Origin: JBBEBE01 sp051746765
GTDB taxonomy: Bacteria; Bacteroidota; Rhodothermia; Balneolales; Balneolaceae
DNA: 18,311 bases
Assembly: GCA_051746765.1 (NCBI GenBank)
Contig: JBNJFK010000022.1
Coordinates: 1-18,311, forward strand
Direction of reading: 5' to 3'
Of the stretch, positions 1-7,455 are shown piece by piece; position 1 is the stretch's first letter; every line of letters begins with the position of its first letter. Below the pieces are notes generated by a model. The model had not been told where the DNA came from. It was given only the letters and a program-made list of their open reading frames with translations, and did not search any database. A program made the translations under genes and the position numbers.

Positions 1-678
1 GGTCCTGGAAGTGACCCCCGAAATGCGCGATTGACTCGGTTTGCAACCGGAGCTGTTCCGTTTTTGAGCGCTGGAGATACGACAGCGGCCGACTGTGCAC
101 TGGCAGACATTGAACAGGTGATCAACTACGATGTCCCGGAAGAGGTAAACGAGTACAAGTTGCGAGCCGAACTACTGGCAGACGAATCGAATGGTATGGT
201 TCTCTCCCTGGTTTCCAAACAGGACCGGGGAGATATTCGGGAAATCATTGGTCAGCTGGGGTATGCACCGGAAGAACTCCCGCTGCCCGAAAAGGTAGAA
301 GAGGAATCCAAGCAGCAGGAAGAGCAGGGAAAAGGTCGTTCATCTTCAAAGAACCGGTCCACGGATTCTGCCGAAAAAGAGAGCCCTGCAGCAGGACGAT
401 CGAAGCAACACAAGCCCTCTGCCGACAAAAGCAGAGACCGTTCGTCCCGCTCTCGCTCCGGATCCCGAACCAACGGGTCCTCCAAAGATCGATCCAAAGG
501 TGATTCACGCAAGAGGAGCGGGAAAAAACCGAGGCCGCAACGCGGGCCTACAGTCGATCCAGATGCACCCATTCGGCTCCCCAAACCGAGTTTTGATAAA
601 CTCAGTGGAGGACGAACCGGAAAATCTGCAGAGTCGTCAGGTGGACTTGTTGATTGGGTGAAGAAGCTCTTCTCCTAA
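1..678 (+). CDS. C-terminal part of a degenerate DEAD-box helicase-like protein (5' end outside window)
   Basis: The reading frame is open from the left edge, so the start lies outside the window. Roughly the first 85 residues match the end of a superfamily 2 helicase C domain: the stretch IEQVINYDVPEEVNEYKLRA corresponds to the usual '(D)I.hVINYDlPe....Y.hR' segment. Aligned by eye, motif V (normally ATDVAARGLD) reads AGDTTAADCA and motif VI (HRIGRTGR) reads LRAELLAD, so the residues that contact ATP and RNA are lost. After that comes about 110 residues of Lys/Arg/Ser/Glu-rich, probably disordered sequence, as in RNA-binding tails, and a short C-terminal end, GLVDWVKKLFS. Around base 31 the match to the family switches frame (see findings). 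It may be an RNA-associated ATPase-dead paralogue or a decaying gene. Its stop overlaps that of the convergent acyltransferase gene. Confidence 0.6.
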   Translation, partial: GPGSDPRNARLTRFATGAVPFLSAGDTTAADCALADIEQVINYDVPEEVNEYKLRAELLADESNGMVLSLVSKQDRGDIREIIGQLGYAPEELPLPEKVEEESKQQEEQGKGRSSSKNRSTDSAEKESPAAGRSKQHKPSADKSRDRSSRSRSGSRTNGSSKDRSKGDSRKRSGKKPRPQRGPTVDPDAPIRLPKPSFDKLSGGRTGKSAESSGGLVDWVKKLFS

Positions 679-1898
679 ACAGCGATTTCTTCTCCGGCGC
701 GAACGATCTCCTGGATCGCATCGAATGCGGCAAGCGTCTTCTCGATATGCTCCGGTCGATGGGCAGCTGTGGGAATCAGTCGAAGCAAGACGATCCCTTT
801 GGGAACAACCGGATAGGAGACCCCGCTCACAAAGATTCCGTAATCTTCCCTCAGGACTCGCATGATACGCATGCAAAGCTCCGTGCTTCCCCGGGTCAAC
901 ACAGGTGTGACCGGGCTTTCGGAGGGAAGGATATTGTACCCCAACTCTTCCAGACCGTTTCGAAGTGCCAATGTATTCTCCCAGAGCTTTTCGCGCCATT
1001 CGGGATGTTGACGTATCAATCGCAGGCGCTCTCTGGCAGAGATAACGATGGGCAGCGGGATCGATTTGGCAAAGATTTGACTCCGGGTATTGGCACGAAG
1101 AAACTCCAGCACACGTGGTTCGGACGCCACAAACGCCCCGATCAGGGCAAAAGATTTGGCAAATGTTCCAAAATAGATATCCACCCCTTCCTGACAGTCC
1201 AAATGGGTGCCGGTCCCCGATCCGTCGTCGCCAAGAGTGCCCAGACCGTGGGCATCGTCGACCAACAATCGAAAAGAATACTTCTCTTTAAGCGCAATAA
1301 TCTCCTTCAGTTTACCCAGATCCCCGGTCATCCCGAAGACTCCCTCGGTGATGACGAGAATCGACGAACCCTCTTTCGATCGTTCACTCGCTCGTCTGAG
1401 CTGCTTTTCCAGGCTCTCGATATCGTTGTGTTTAAAGACGGATCGATCGGCCATGGCAAGCTGTTTCCCGTCGACAATACAGGCATGGCTCAGCTCGTCA
1501 TAGATCAAAAAATCATTTCGGTCTACCAAGGCATGGATCACACTCATGATCCCCTGGTACCCGTAATTCAGCAGCATCGCCTCCGGCTTGTGGACAAAAT
1601 GTGCCAACTCCTCTTCGAGCGCCTCATGTTCGGTTGAATTTCCGGTCATGAGCCGAGCGCCCATCGGTGTGCTGAGCCCATACTCTTTCGCCGAATCGGC
1701 ATCGACCTTTCGAACCTCCGGTTGGTTGGCAATCCCCAAATAGTCATTGACACTCCAGACCACCATCCGCTTTCCGTTGAAGGTCATCTCGGGTCCGATC
1801 GGGCCTTCCAGCCGGGGAAAGGTGTAGTATCCATAACCATCCGAGGTAAACTCTCCAAGAGGGCCGGGACGATTCTGCAACTTGTCAAATAGATCCAT
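675..1898 (-). CDS. Serine palmitoyltransferase / cysteate acyltransferase-like PLP enzyme (alpha-oxoamine synthase family)
   Basis: This 407-residue fold-type I PLP enzyme belongs to the alpha-oxoamine synthase family (KBL, BioF, serine palmitoyltransferase). These enzymes condense an amino acid with an acyl-CoA and release CO2. The Schiff-base lysine is K248 in TFAKS; the PLP-ring Asp and His are D214 and H217 in LLVDDAHG. The N-terminus MDLFDKLQ...GPLGEF, KHNDIESLEKQL and ITEGVFGM are typical of the Bacteroidota enzyme that makes 3-ketosphinganine or, with cysteate, the sulfonolipid precursor. KBL and BioF proper usually differ in these segments. The open frame continues 55 codons upstream into the antiporter gene, but family length and the MDLFDK start favour base 1898; no clear ribosome binding site is visible, and a GTG overlapping the antiporter stop is possible. 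It is the last gene of the esterase-antiporter-acyltransferase operon. The substrate (serine versus cysteate) cannot be told from the sequence. Confidence 0.85.
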   Translation of the reverse strand: MDLFDKLQNRPGPLGEFTSDGYGYYTFPRLEGPIGPEMTFNGKRMVVWSVNDYLGIANQPEVRKVDADSAKEYGLSTPMGARLMTGNSTEHEALEEELAHFVHKPEAMLLNYGYQGIMSVIHALVDRNDFLIYDELSHACIVDGKQLAMADRSVFKHNDIESLEKQLRRASERSKEGSSILVITEGVFGMTGDLGKLKEIIALKEKYSFRLLVDDAHGLGTLGDDGSGTGTHLDCQEGVDIYFGTFAKSFALIGAFVASEPRVLEFLRANTRSQIFAKSIPLPIVISARERLRLIRQHPEWREKLWENTLALRNGLEELGYNILPSESPVTPVLTRGSTELCMRIMRVLREDYGIFVSGVSYPVVPKGIVLLRLIPTAAHRPEHIEKTLAAFDAIQEIVRAGEEIAV

Positions 1899-2005
1899 AA
1901 AAAGGGGATTGATTCGGAAAAGGCCGGCCTCACTTTCGAGCCACGGCTGGCCAAAACTGCGGAAAAGGTAATTAAATTGCTTTCGAATCTCAAAGAGAGA
2001 GCATG

Positions 2006-3616
2006 TCACTTCTCCCGTGAAGAAGCGTCCGTTTCTTCCCGATCCGACCGAACCACATCCCATTCCACGTCCATCGGATCGCCCTTTTTATGATCGGAAA
2101 TACTTAGCTGAGCCAGCTGTCGTCCGGCTTGTTTGACCGGAATAGAGACAGAACTGGCTCCAACGGCCTCCAACTCTTCATTTTCAGACTCTCTCATGGT
2201 AATCACATAGATCGGGCGATCGTATCCAATCTCCCGCAGCGCCTTGACGGCTTTGATTTTGGATCTGTGGTTCCCCATGGCAATGATCACAGCTTCGATA
2301 TGAGAGAGGTCGACTCCTTCCCAAAGGTCTGTATCTTGAATATCACCATAGACGACCCGGCGCCCGGCGTTCAAATTGGACTCGATTCGGTCCGGATTTA
2401 AATCCATCCCCACCACGGGTCGTTCATGTTCCCGAAGATAGTCGTACGCGGCACTGCCGGCGCTCCCCATTCCGATCACCAGATAGTGGGCACTTCCCAA
2501 CGAAAGCACCTCACGATCCGGATGTTTGATGTGTCGCTCGAAACGGAGAAGCCACTCGTCGTACCGTTGCCAGAACGGATCTTCCAGATTCGACAGGGTG
2601 GCGTTGACAACAAATGAAATGGCGACGACCAACCCCATCGTCACCAGTTCATTTTCAGAGATCAGACCGTTCTCGGCAGCGACTGCGCCGGCAATGAGCA
2701 TGAATTCACTGTAAGAGGTCAGTGTAAAGGCTGCCAGATAGGATGTTCTCGCCTTGAGCCCGAAACGGGTAAACAGGAGAAAGTAGAAAATTCCCTTGAG
2801 TGGTTGCAGGAGGAGAAGAACCACGATGACCATCACTCCCAACCCGCTTGGAAGCCCGATGAGCCCGATCTCAAGGAAAAAGCCGACCAGGAACATCTCT
2901 TTGAGTCCCCACAACGTTTTGTCCAGCTCTTCGCCCCGTTCATGAGTCGCCAACAACATTCCGACCACCAACGCCCCCAGCTCACCGCTCAGACGCACCC
3001 ACTCGAATAGTTCGGCACCCCCAAGAGCCAATACCATTCCGAGCAGAAGCACCAACTCCCTGGCCTCGATCCGGTCCAACACCCACCCTACCAGTGGACG
3101 AAGAGCAGGAATACCCAAGAGAAGCAGTCCGTAACCACTCGGCGCCTCGCCCCCAGACCAGGCAATCACACTGATCGCCACAAGATCCTGGATCACCAAT
3201 ACACCAATCGCCACCCGGCCGTAGTAGGACCCGATCACACCTCGCATCTCCAACGTCTTGGCAGCCAAAACCGTACTGGAAAAACCCAGAAGAATCGCCA
3301 ACAAAAACGCACTCTCCCCTTCGACTCCGAACGCTTGTGTTAGCAAGTAATAGCCGACAAAACTGAGTCCCAAGTGGGTCAATCCCACTCCGAATACCTG
3401 CCACTGAAATATATTCTTGATCCGGATATGCAGACCGACGGTAAACAGAAGAAGGAGAACCCCGAGGTGGGCAATCTCCTGAAGCATGGGACCCGCTTCA
3501 TACCCATTAAAACCCAGCACGATCCCGGCCAACAGATACCCGACAAGCGCCGGAACCCCGACCCGCTGGACCAGAAGCCCACCCAGAAACGCAACGCCTA
3601 CCCACAATAGATCCAT
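2006..3616 (-). CDS. Kef-type CPA2 monovalent cation:proton antiporter with TrkA-N domain
   Basis: This 536-residue inner-membrane protein has about 12 hydrophobic segments in residues 1-340, with family motifs: SSTVLA near 113-118, and VIQDLVAI with Q143-D144 in the transport core. A cytoplasmic RCK/TrkA-N domain follows from about residue 375, with the Rossmann loop GMGSAG (382-387) and an acidic residue in VVGMDLNP (D405) for NAD(H) binding. KefB/KefC of this type exchange K+ (or Na+) for protons and are gated by nucleotides or glutathione adducts. A TrkA-C domain is absent, which is common in the family. The tail after about residue 510 is charged and variable. The start follows the esterase stop by only three bases, so the two are co-transcribed and probably translationally coupled. 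The ion carried cannot be predicted. Confidence 0.9.
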   Translation of the reverse strand: MDLLWVGVAFLGGLLVQRVGVPALVGYLLAGIVLGFNGYEAGPMLQEIAHLGVLLLLFTVGLHIRIKNIFQWQVFGVGLTHLGLSFVGYYLLTQAFGVEGESAFLLAILLGFSSTVLAAKTLEMRGVIGSYYGRVAIGVLVIQDLVAISVIAWSGGEAPSGYGLLLLGIPALRPLVGWVLDRIEARELVLLLGMVLALGGAELFEWVRLSGELGALVVGMLLATHERGEELDKTLWGLKEMFLVGFFLEIGLIGLPSGLGVMVIVVLLLLQPLKGIFYFLLFTRFGLKARTSYLAAFTLTSYSEFMLIAGAVAAENGLISENELVTMGLVVAISFVVNATLSNLEDPFWQRYDEWLLRFERHIKHPDREVLSLGSAHYLVIGMGSAGSAAYDYLREHERPVVGMDLNPDRIESNLNAGRRVVYGDIQDTDLWEGVDLSHIEAVIIAMGNHRSKIKAVKALREIGYDRPIYVITMRESENEELEAVGASSVSIPVKQAGRQLAQLSISDHKKGDPMDVEWDVVRSDREETDASSREK

Positions 3617-3619
3617 AGA

Positions 3620-4324
3620 CTACTCCATCGAGTCGGCCAAATCCGGCCCATTGTCTGTTTTATTAACGACCTGCCGGATCATGGACTCCATCAGGTCCAT
3701 CTCCTCCCGATTCACCGTGTGCCCCATACCCGGGTAGATCCGCTCATCCACGTCGGCTCCGAGTGACTTAAGAATGATGGTCGATTGCTCTACGCGTTCG
3801 AGCGGAATGTGGGGATCCACGTCACTACACCCAAGAAAGATCGGTGTCTGTTTCAAGTCTCCACGGTACGCATCCGGTTGCAACGTCTCTCCAATCAATC
3901 CACCACTCAGTGCGACTACGCCTCCGTATCTGCGCGGGTGTCGTGCTGCAAATTCCGATACGAGACAGGCACCTTGTGAAAAACCAGCCAGAAAGACTCT
4001 CTCGGCGGGGATTCCTCTATTCTCGAGATCGGACAGCAGATCGGCAACCACTTGAAGGGCCGATGACAGTCCCGGCTGATTCATCTCGATTGGCTTCAAA
4101 AACGACCAAGGATACCAACTGTTGTTGGTCGCCTGCGGAGCCACATAGTAAATTCCGGGAATCGCAAGGGGTTCGACCAGTCGCAGGATAGATTCGGCGG
4201 ACGCACCCCGCCCGTGAACCAGGATCACAGCCGCTTTCGCCTCATCCGGTCGTTCGCCACGTGTCCGTTGATCTCCGGTCTGGTGGGGTCCCTGGAAGGG
4301 GGTATTCGTATCTACTCGAAACAT
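3620..4324 (-). CDS. Carboxylesterase/phospholipase, alpha/beta hydrolase (Abhydrolase_2)
   Basis: This 234-residue alpha/beta hydrolase belongs to the carboxylesterase/lysophospholipase family (YpfH/acyl-protein thioesterase-like). The oxyanion segment is VILVHGRGAS (33-42). The nucleophile is S116 in GFSQG, the acid is D170 in SDVDPHIP, and the base is H202 in GMGHTVN. No signal peptide is visible, so it is probably cytoplasmic and hydrolyses short-chain esters or lysophospholipids. The first 28 residues are hydrophilic and not part of the fold. The ATG at 4324 has a GAGG three bases upstream. It is the first gene of the operon with the antiporter and acyltransferase, and is divergent from the patatin gene across a 129-base region that must hold both promoters. 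The substrate is unknown. Confidence 0.87.
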   Translation of the reverse strand: MFRVDTNTPFQGPHQTGDQRTRGERPDEAKAAVILVHGRGASAESILRLVEPLAIPGIYYVAPQATNNSWYPWSFLKPIEMNQPGLSSALQVVADLLSDLENRGIPAERVFLAGFSQGACLVSEFAARHPRRYGGVVALSGGLIGETLQPDAYRGDLKQTPIFLGCSDVDPHIPLERVEQSTIILKSLGADVDERIYPGMGHTVNREEMDLMESMIRQVVNKTDNGPDLADSME

Positions 4325-4453
4325 GAACCTCGGGTTTGTTTCTTCATCCTGACTGCCCGGCTTGAAGCCGTCGTGACGTGCAGGATCGACTTCGACAAAA
4401 TAGCGGGATGGTTGGTTTGTTTCGAATCCGATTTACTTGTTATTTCAGACAAA

Positions 4454-5230
4454 ATGAAAAATCAATCACCATCCATCGGTTTGGCACTGGGAGGTGGCGC
4501 TGTTCTGGGCGCTGCACATATCGGTGTACTCCGTGCCCTCGAAGAGCACAAAATCCGGCCGACCCACATCAGTGGCACTAGTATCGGTGCATTCGTGGGA
4601 GCACTCTACGCTTTCGGGACGTCGGTCGATGACCTGGAATCGATCGCACTGGAGATGGACTGGCTCCAACTGACAAATTTCAAACTGTCAAAAATGGGGC
4701 TCCTCTCGAACGAAAAGATCGGAAAACGCATTCAGGACCGAATCGGACGAGTCCGAATCGAAGAGAGTGACATTCCGCTCGCCGTCGTCGCTACAGACAT
4801 CAGTACCGGAGAAAAAGTAATCCTTCGGGAAGGTGTTCTGTTCAAGGCGGTCATGGCCAGCTCCTGCCTCCCCGGAATTTTCATCCCAATCGAATGGGAA
4901 GGCCGCCTGCTCGTCGACGGATTCCTCTGTGAAAACGTACCCGTCGAACCGTTGGAGGAGATGGGAACCGATCGAATCGTAGCCGTAGACCTGACCAGTA
5001 ATCGCAGCTTCAAGCGCCCCAATGATATCATTGATCTTCTCTCCAACACCTTCGACATCGGATTTCGGAACATGATTACGCGTGAATTTGATCCCGGAAC
5101 CACGATTGTAATCCAACCCGAACTTAGCGGATACAGCAAAACCAACACCCGGAAAACCCGCGAATTGATCAAAGCAGGATACAACGCCGCGATTCAGACA
5201 CTGAATGAACAGAGTGATCGACTAAGCTGA
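4454..5230 (+). CDS. Patatin-like phospholipase (RssA/NTE type)
   Basis: This 258-residue patatin-domain serine hydrolase has a complete Ser-Asp dyad: oxyanion loop LALGGGAVLGAAHIG (residues 10-24), nucleophile elbow GTSIG with S43, and catalytic Asp D155 in LLVDGF. Length and the single-domain layout match bacterial RssA/YchK-type proteins of the NTE family, which release fatty acids from (lyso)phospholipids. There is no signal peptide or membrane anchor. The frame is open upstream to 4214, but those codons lie within the divergent esterase gene, and the patatin fold begins right after the ATG at 4454, so that start was chosen. No clear Shine-Dalgarno site precedes it. It converges on the osmC gene across about 70 bases without a recognisable terminator. 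Its physiological substrate is unknown. Confidence 0.88.
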   Translation: MKNQSPSIGLALGGGAVLGAAHIGVLRALEEHKIRPTHISGTSIGAFVGALYAFGTSVDDLESIALEMDWLQLTNFKLSKMGLLSNEKIGKRIQDRIGRVRIEESDIPLAVVATDISTGEKVILREGVLFKAVMASSCLPGIFIPIEWEGRLLVDGFLCENVPVEPLEEMGTDRIVAVDLTSNRSFKRPNDIIDLLSNTFDIGFRNMITREFDPGTTIVIQPELSGYSKTNTRKTRELIKAGYNAAIQTLNEQSDRLS

Positions 5231-5302
5231 GCCACTTCCTCAATTGAGGGCCCGATGCGATCCATTGTCCCGCACAACCTCATGAACCGGACGTTGTCCC
5301 GA

Positions 5303-5737
5303 CTAGTTGGAAAAAGTGTACTCCAGCGTAATCTCGCATGAGAGCACATTTGAGACCGGACACCCTTCTTTTGCAGCTGTTGCCAGCTTTCCGAATTCGG
5401 ATTCGGAGATCTCCGGCACCTTCGCATCAAGGGAGAGTGCAATCTTTTCGATGGCCCACCCACTTTCATTCTTGTTCAACGTAAGTGCTGCATCCGTATT
5501 CAGCTTGTCAGCAGAATACCCGGCTTTCTCCAGCTGCACACTCAAAGCCATGGCAAAACATCCGGCGTGAGCGGCCGCAATCAGCTCTTCGGGGTTGGTT
5601 CCCAGCTTTCCATCTTCATTTTCGAATCTCAATTTTACGGAATAGGGTTGCTCATTCAACGCTCCACTCTGCGTTGTCAACACACCCGATCCTTCCGTTC
5701 CTTTCCCTTTCCATACCGCATTTGCCCTACGTTTCAT
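5303..5737 (-). CDS. osmC: OsmC-family hydroperoxide reductase
   Basis: This 144-residue thiol peroxidase of the OsmC/Ohr family reduces organic hydroperoxides and peroxide in the cytoplasm. Both redox cysteines are present: C60 in AAHAGCFAMAL and C126 in EGCPVSNVL. The segments TNPEELIAAAHAGCF and GCPVSNVL, and the length, match the OsmC rather than the Ohr subgroup; the active-site Arg in VKLRFEN and Glu in NPEELI are also there. A good ribosome binding site (AAGGA, five bases before the ATG) fixes the start. The 5' region, shared with the divergent secreted hydrolase, carries a GAACAGG-N10-CCTGTTC dyad that could be its operator. It likely belongs to the stress or stationary-phase response, by analogy with family members. 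Confidence 0.92.
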   Translation of the reverse strand: MKRRANAVWKGKGTEGSGVLTTQSGALNEQPYSVKLRFENEDGKLGTNPEELIAAAHAGCFAMALSVQLEKAGYSADKLNTDAALTLNKNESGWAIEKIALSLDAKVPEISESEFGKLATAAKEGCPVSNVLSCEITLEYTFSN

Positions 5738-5810
5738 ATCGATCCTTCCCTTTGAATTTCAATTTTCTGAACCCGCATCTTAATGGGTTTTCCCGAATTC
5801 TCAAACCGCC

Positions 5811-5834
5811 GAACAGGCAATTTTATTCCTGTTC
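5811..5834. promoter_or_regulatory. Inverted repeat, candidate operator between osmC and the secreted hydrolase
   Basis: A perfect 7-base dyad, GAACAGG - 10 AT-rich bases - CCTGTTC, lies in the 237-base divergent region. Half-site centres are 17 bases apart, suiting a dimeric regulator that contacts successive grooves; a hairpin in mRNA is also possible. A shorter dyad (AACCC-N10-GGGTT) lies at 5770-5789 with the same spacer. No regulator gene is adjacent, so the role is inference. Confidence 0.35.
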
Positions 5835-5974
5835 TGCTTTATTTCTCCTTTTGAACCAATAAATTGAGTCGAAACCAGTACCAGAGGCCATGCAGCACCC
5901 GCCTTCGAAAAGTTAACCAGAACAGATACTTCATGACGCCTTACGTTCTCCGTTTCCTGTCGACTCCTTCTCTC

Positions 5975-7237
5975 ATGCGGCCGTTTCAATTCGCACTCCT
6001 CTTTCTGTTTTTGTTCGCACAGTCCACGACGGCACAGGATGTCGCCTATCCGGATGCCGAATCGAACGGACTCTCCTCGGAACGTCTGGAACGCCTGACA
6101 GAAGTCATGCAGGAGTATTCCGAGAATCAGTGGATTCCCGGTGGAGTGATTCAGATCAATCGAAACGGATCCACTGTCTACAGGGAGTCTTTCGGGTACC
6201 GGGATCGGGAATCAGAGGACCCGATGCCGGAAAACGGGATTTTCCGGATCGCCTCCCAGACCAAGGCAATCGTCACCGTCGGAATCATGATGCTGCAGGA
6301 AGAGGGAAAACTGCTAATTTCCGACCGGCTGGATCGCTATATCCCTGAATTCAGCGACCCGGTTGTCGCCGAACCAACCGAGGGAGACAACTACAAAATC
6401 GTACCGGCCGACCGCCCCATCACGTTACGACATCTACTCACACACACCTCCGGGATCGGTTACGGATATGGTATCGCATCCGACAAGTGGGAAGAAGCCG
6501 GTATTCAGAACTGGTACTTTGCCGATCGGGATGAACCCATTCTGGAGACCGTTCGCCGAATGGGGACTCTGCCACTGGAGAGTCACCCGGGTGAGCGTTA
6601 TGTCTATGGATACAACACCGACATCCTCGGAGCCGTAATCGAAATCGTCAGCGGAATGCCGTTGGATCAATTTCTCCGGGAAAAAATTCTCGGGCCTCTT
6701 CAAATGAACGATACGCATTTCTATCTCCCTGAAGAGAAAATCGACCGCCTGGCAGTCGTCTATCACTCCAACCGGGAACGAACCCTTGAACGAGCTCCCG
6801 CACCTGGAGGATCGGACGGGCAGGGTCACTATGTAGAAGGGCCACGTACAAGTTTTTCTGGTGGTGCCGGCCTGCTGTCGACTGCCGGAGACTACTCCCG
6901 CTTTCTTCAAATGCTTCTGAACAAGGGGAAACTCGATGGCGTTCGACTACTCTCGCCGACCACTGTGGACCTGATGACTTCCAACCATATTGGAGACCTT
7001 TTTCCGAGAGCCGGAGAAGGAATGGGGCTTGGACTCTACACGGTTTTGGATGCAGGTGAGCGCGGAACCCCTGGATACGAGGGCGAATTCGGCTGGGGAG
7101 GCGCCTACCACTCCACCTACTGGGTCGATCCGGCCACCCATCTGACCGTCTCTTTCTTTACCCAGATGCGACGCATTCCCTACTCTGATGTACACGGCAA
7201 GATACGAGCACTTATCTACCAGTCCATTATGAAGTAG
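5975..7237 (+). CDS. Secreted serine hydrolase, family VIII esterase / class C beta-lactamase fold
   Basis: This 420-residue secreted serine hydrolase of the beta-lactamase/transpeptidase-like family has a Sec signal peptide (hydrophobic residues 6-15, cleavage near TTA|QD after residue 20). The nucleophile and general base form SQTK (S94-K97). The second motif YGYNTDILG (Y211) and the third motif GWGGAYHSTYWVDP (W374 onward) resemble EstB-like family VIII esterases more than true AmpC enzymes, which carry YxN and KTG. The length is typical. The reaction is probably hydrolysis of an ester or a peptide-type bond in the periplasm or outside the cell; a peptidoglycan D-peptide substrate cannot be excluded. 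ATG 5975 gives a standard signal peptide; ATG 5933 in the same frame would add 14 residues. No strong ribosome binding site is seen before either. Confidence 0.85.
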   Translation: MRPFQFALLFLFLFAQSTTAQDVAYPDAESNGLSSERLERLTEVMQEYSENQWIPGGVIQINRNGSTVYRESFGYRDRESEDPMPENGIFRIASQTKAIVTVGIMMLQEEGKLLISDRLDRYIPEFSDPVVAEPTEGDNYKIVPADRPITLRHLLTHTSGIGYGYGIASDKWEEAGIQNWYFADRDEPILETVRRMGTLPLESHPGERYVYGYNTDILGAVIEIVSGMPLDQFLREKILGPLQMNDTHFYLPEEKIDRLAVVYHSNRERTLERAPAPGGSDGQGHYVEGPRTSFSGGAGLLSTAGDYSRFLQMLLNKGKLDGVRLLSPTTVDLMTSNHIGDLFPRAGEGMGLGLYTVLDAGERGTPGYEGEFGWGGAYHSTYWVDPATHLTVSFFTQMRRIPYSDVHGKIRALIYQSIMK

Positions 7238-7322
7238 TCCTCCATTCCATCTTCCTGCAACGATCTCCGCGTGATCGGAGCTTCGCAGCCCAATCATACC
7301 GAAGCGCACCATGACTCCCTCG

Positions 7323-7351
7323 TTGACTTCATCGTCAAGGAGATGTAATAT
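7323..7351 (+). promoter_or_regulatory. Sigma70-like promoter for the response regulator gene
   Basis: TTGACT (7323-7328) and TAATAT (7346-7351) are separated by exactly 17 bases, the ideal spacing. Transcription would start near 7358, giving a leader of about 100 bases before the ATG at 7456. The predicted start falls within the inverted repeat at 7353-7378. The best housekeeping-type promoter visible in the window; not tested. Confidence 0.6.
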
Positions 7352-7352
7352 A

Positions 7353-7389
7353 TTCGGTCCTTAATACAAAAGACCGAACGGTTGCGGTC
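7353..7389. repeat. Overlapping inverted repeats at the response regulator transcription start
   Basis: TTCGGTC (7353-7359) is the inverse complement of GACCGAA (7372-7378), with a 12-base loop. The middle arm GACCG (7372-7376) can pair instead with CGGTC (7385-7389) across 8 bases. The three half-sites therefore either form an operator array just downstream of the -10 box, or two mutually exclusive hairpins in the mRNA leader. Which is used is unknown. Confidence 0.45.
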
Positions 7390-7455
7390 CATATTATACG
7401 AAGAGAATAGTGCATAAAATCCGGTTTCAGAGAGCAGTGTGGCAGGAGAGTGTCG

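Noticed and set aside
654..1637. Plus-strand open frame (327 codons) opposite the acyltransferase
   Set aside because: It covers the minus-strand PLP enzyme with its K248 and DDAHG motifs and begins inside the helicase gene in another frame.
4214..4453. Upstream extension of the patatin frame
   Set aside because: These 80 codons overlap the divergent esterase coding region and precede the normal patatin N-terminus; the ATG at 4454 fits the family.
5238..5249. Perfect 12-base palindrome CCTCAATTGAGG between the patatin and osmC genes
   Set aside because: As a hairpin it has only a 4-base stem and no T-run; as a protein site there is no promoter nearby, since both genes end here. Likely chance.
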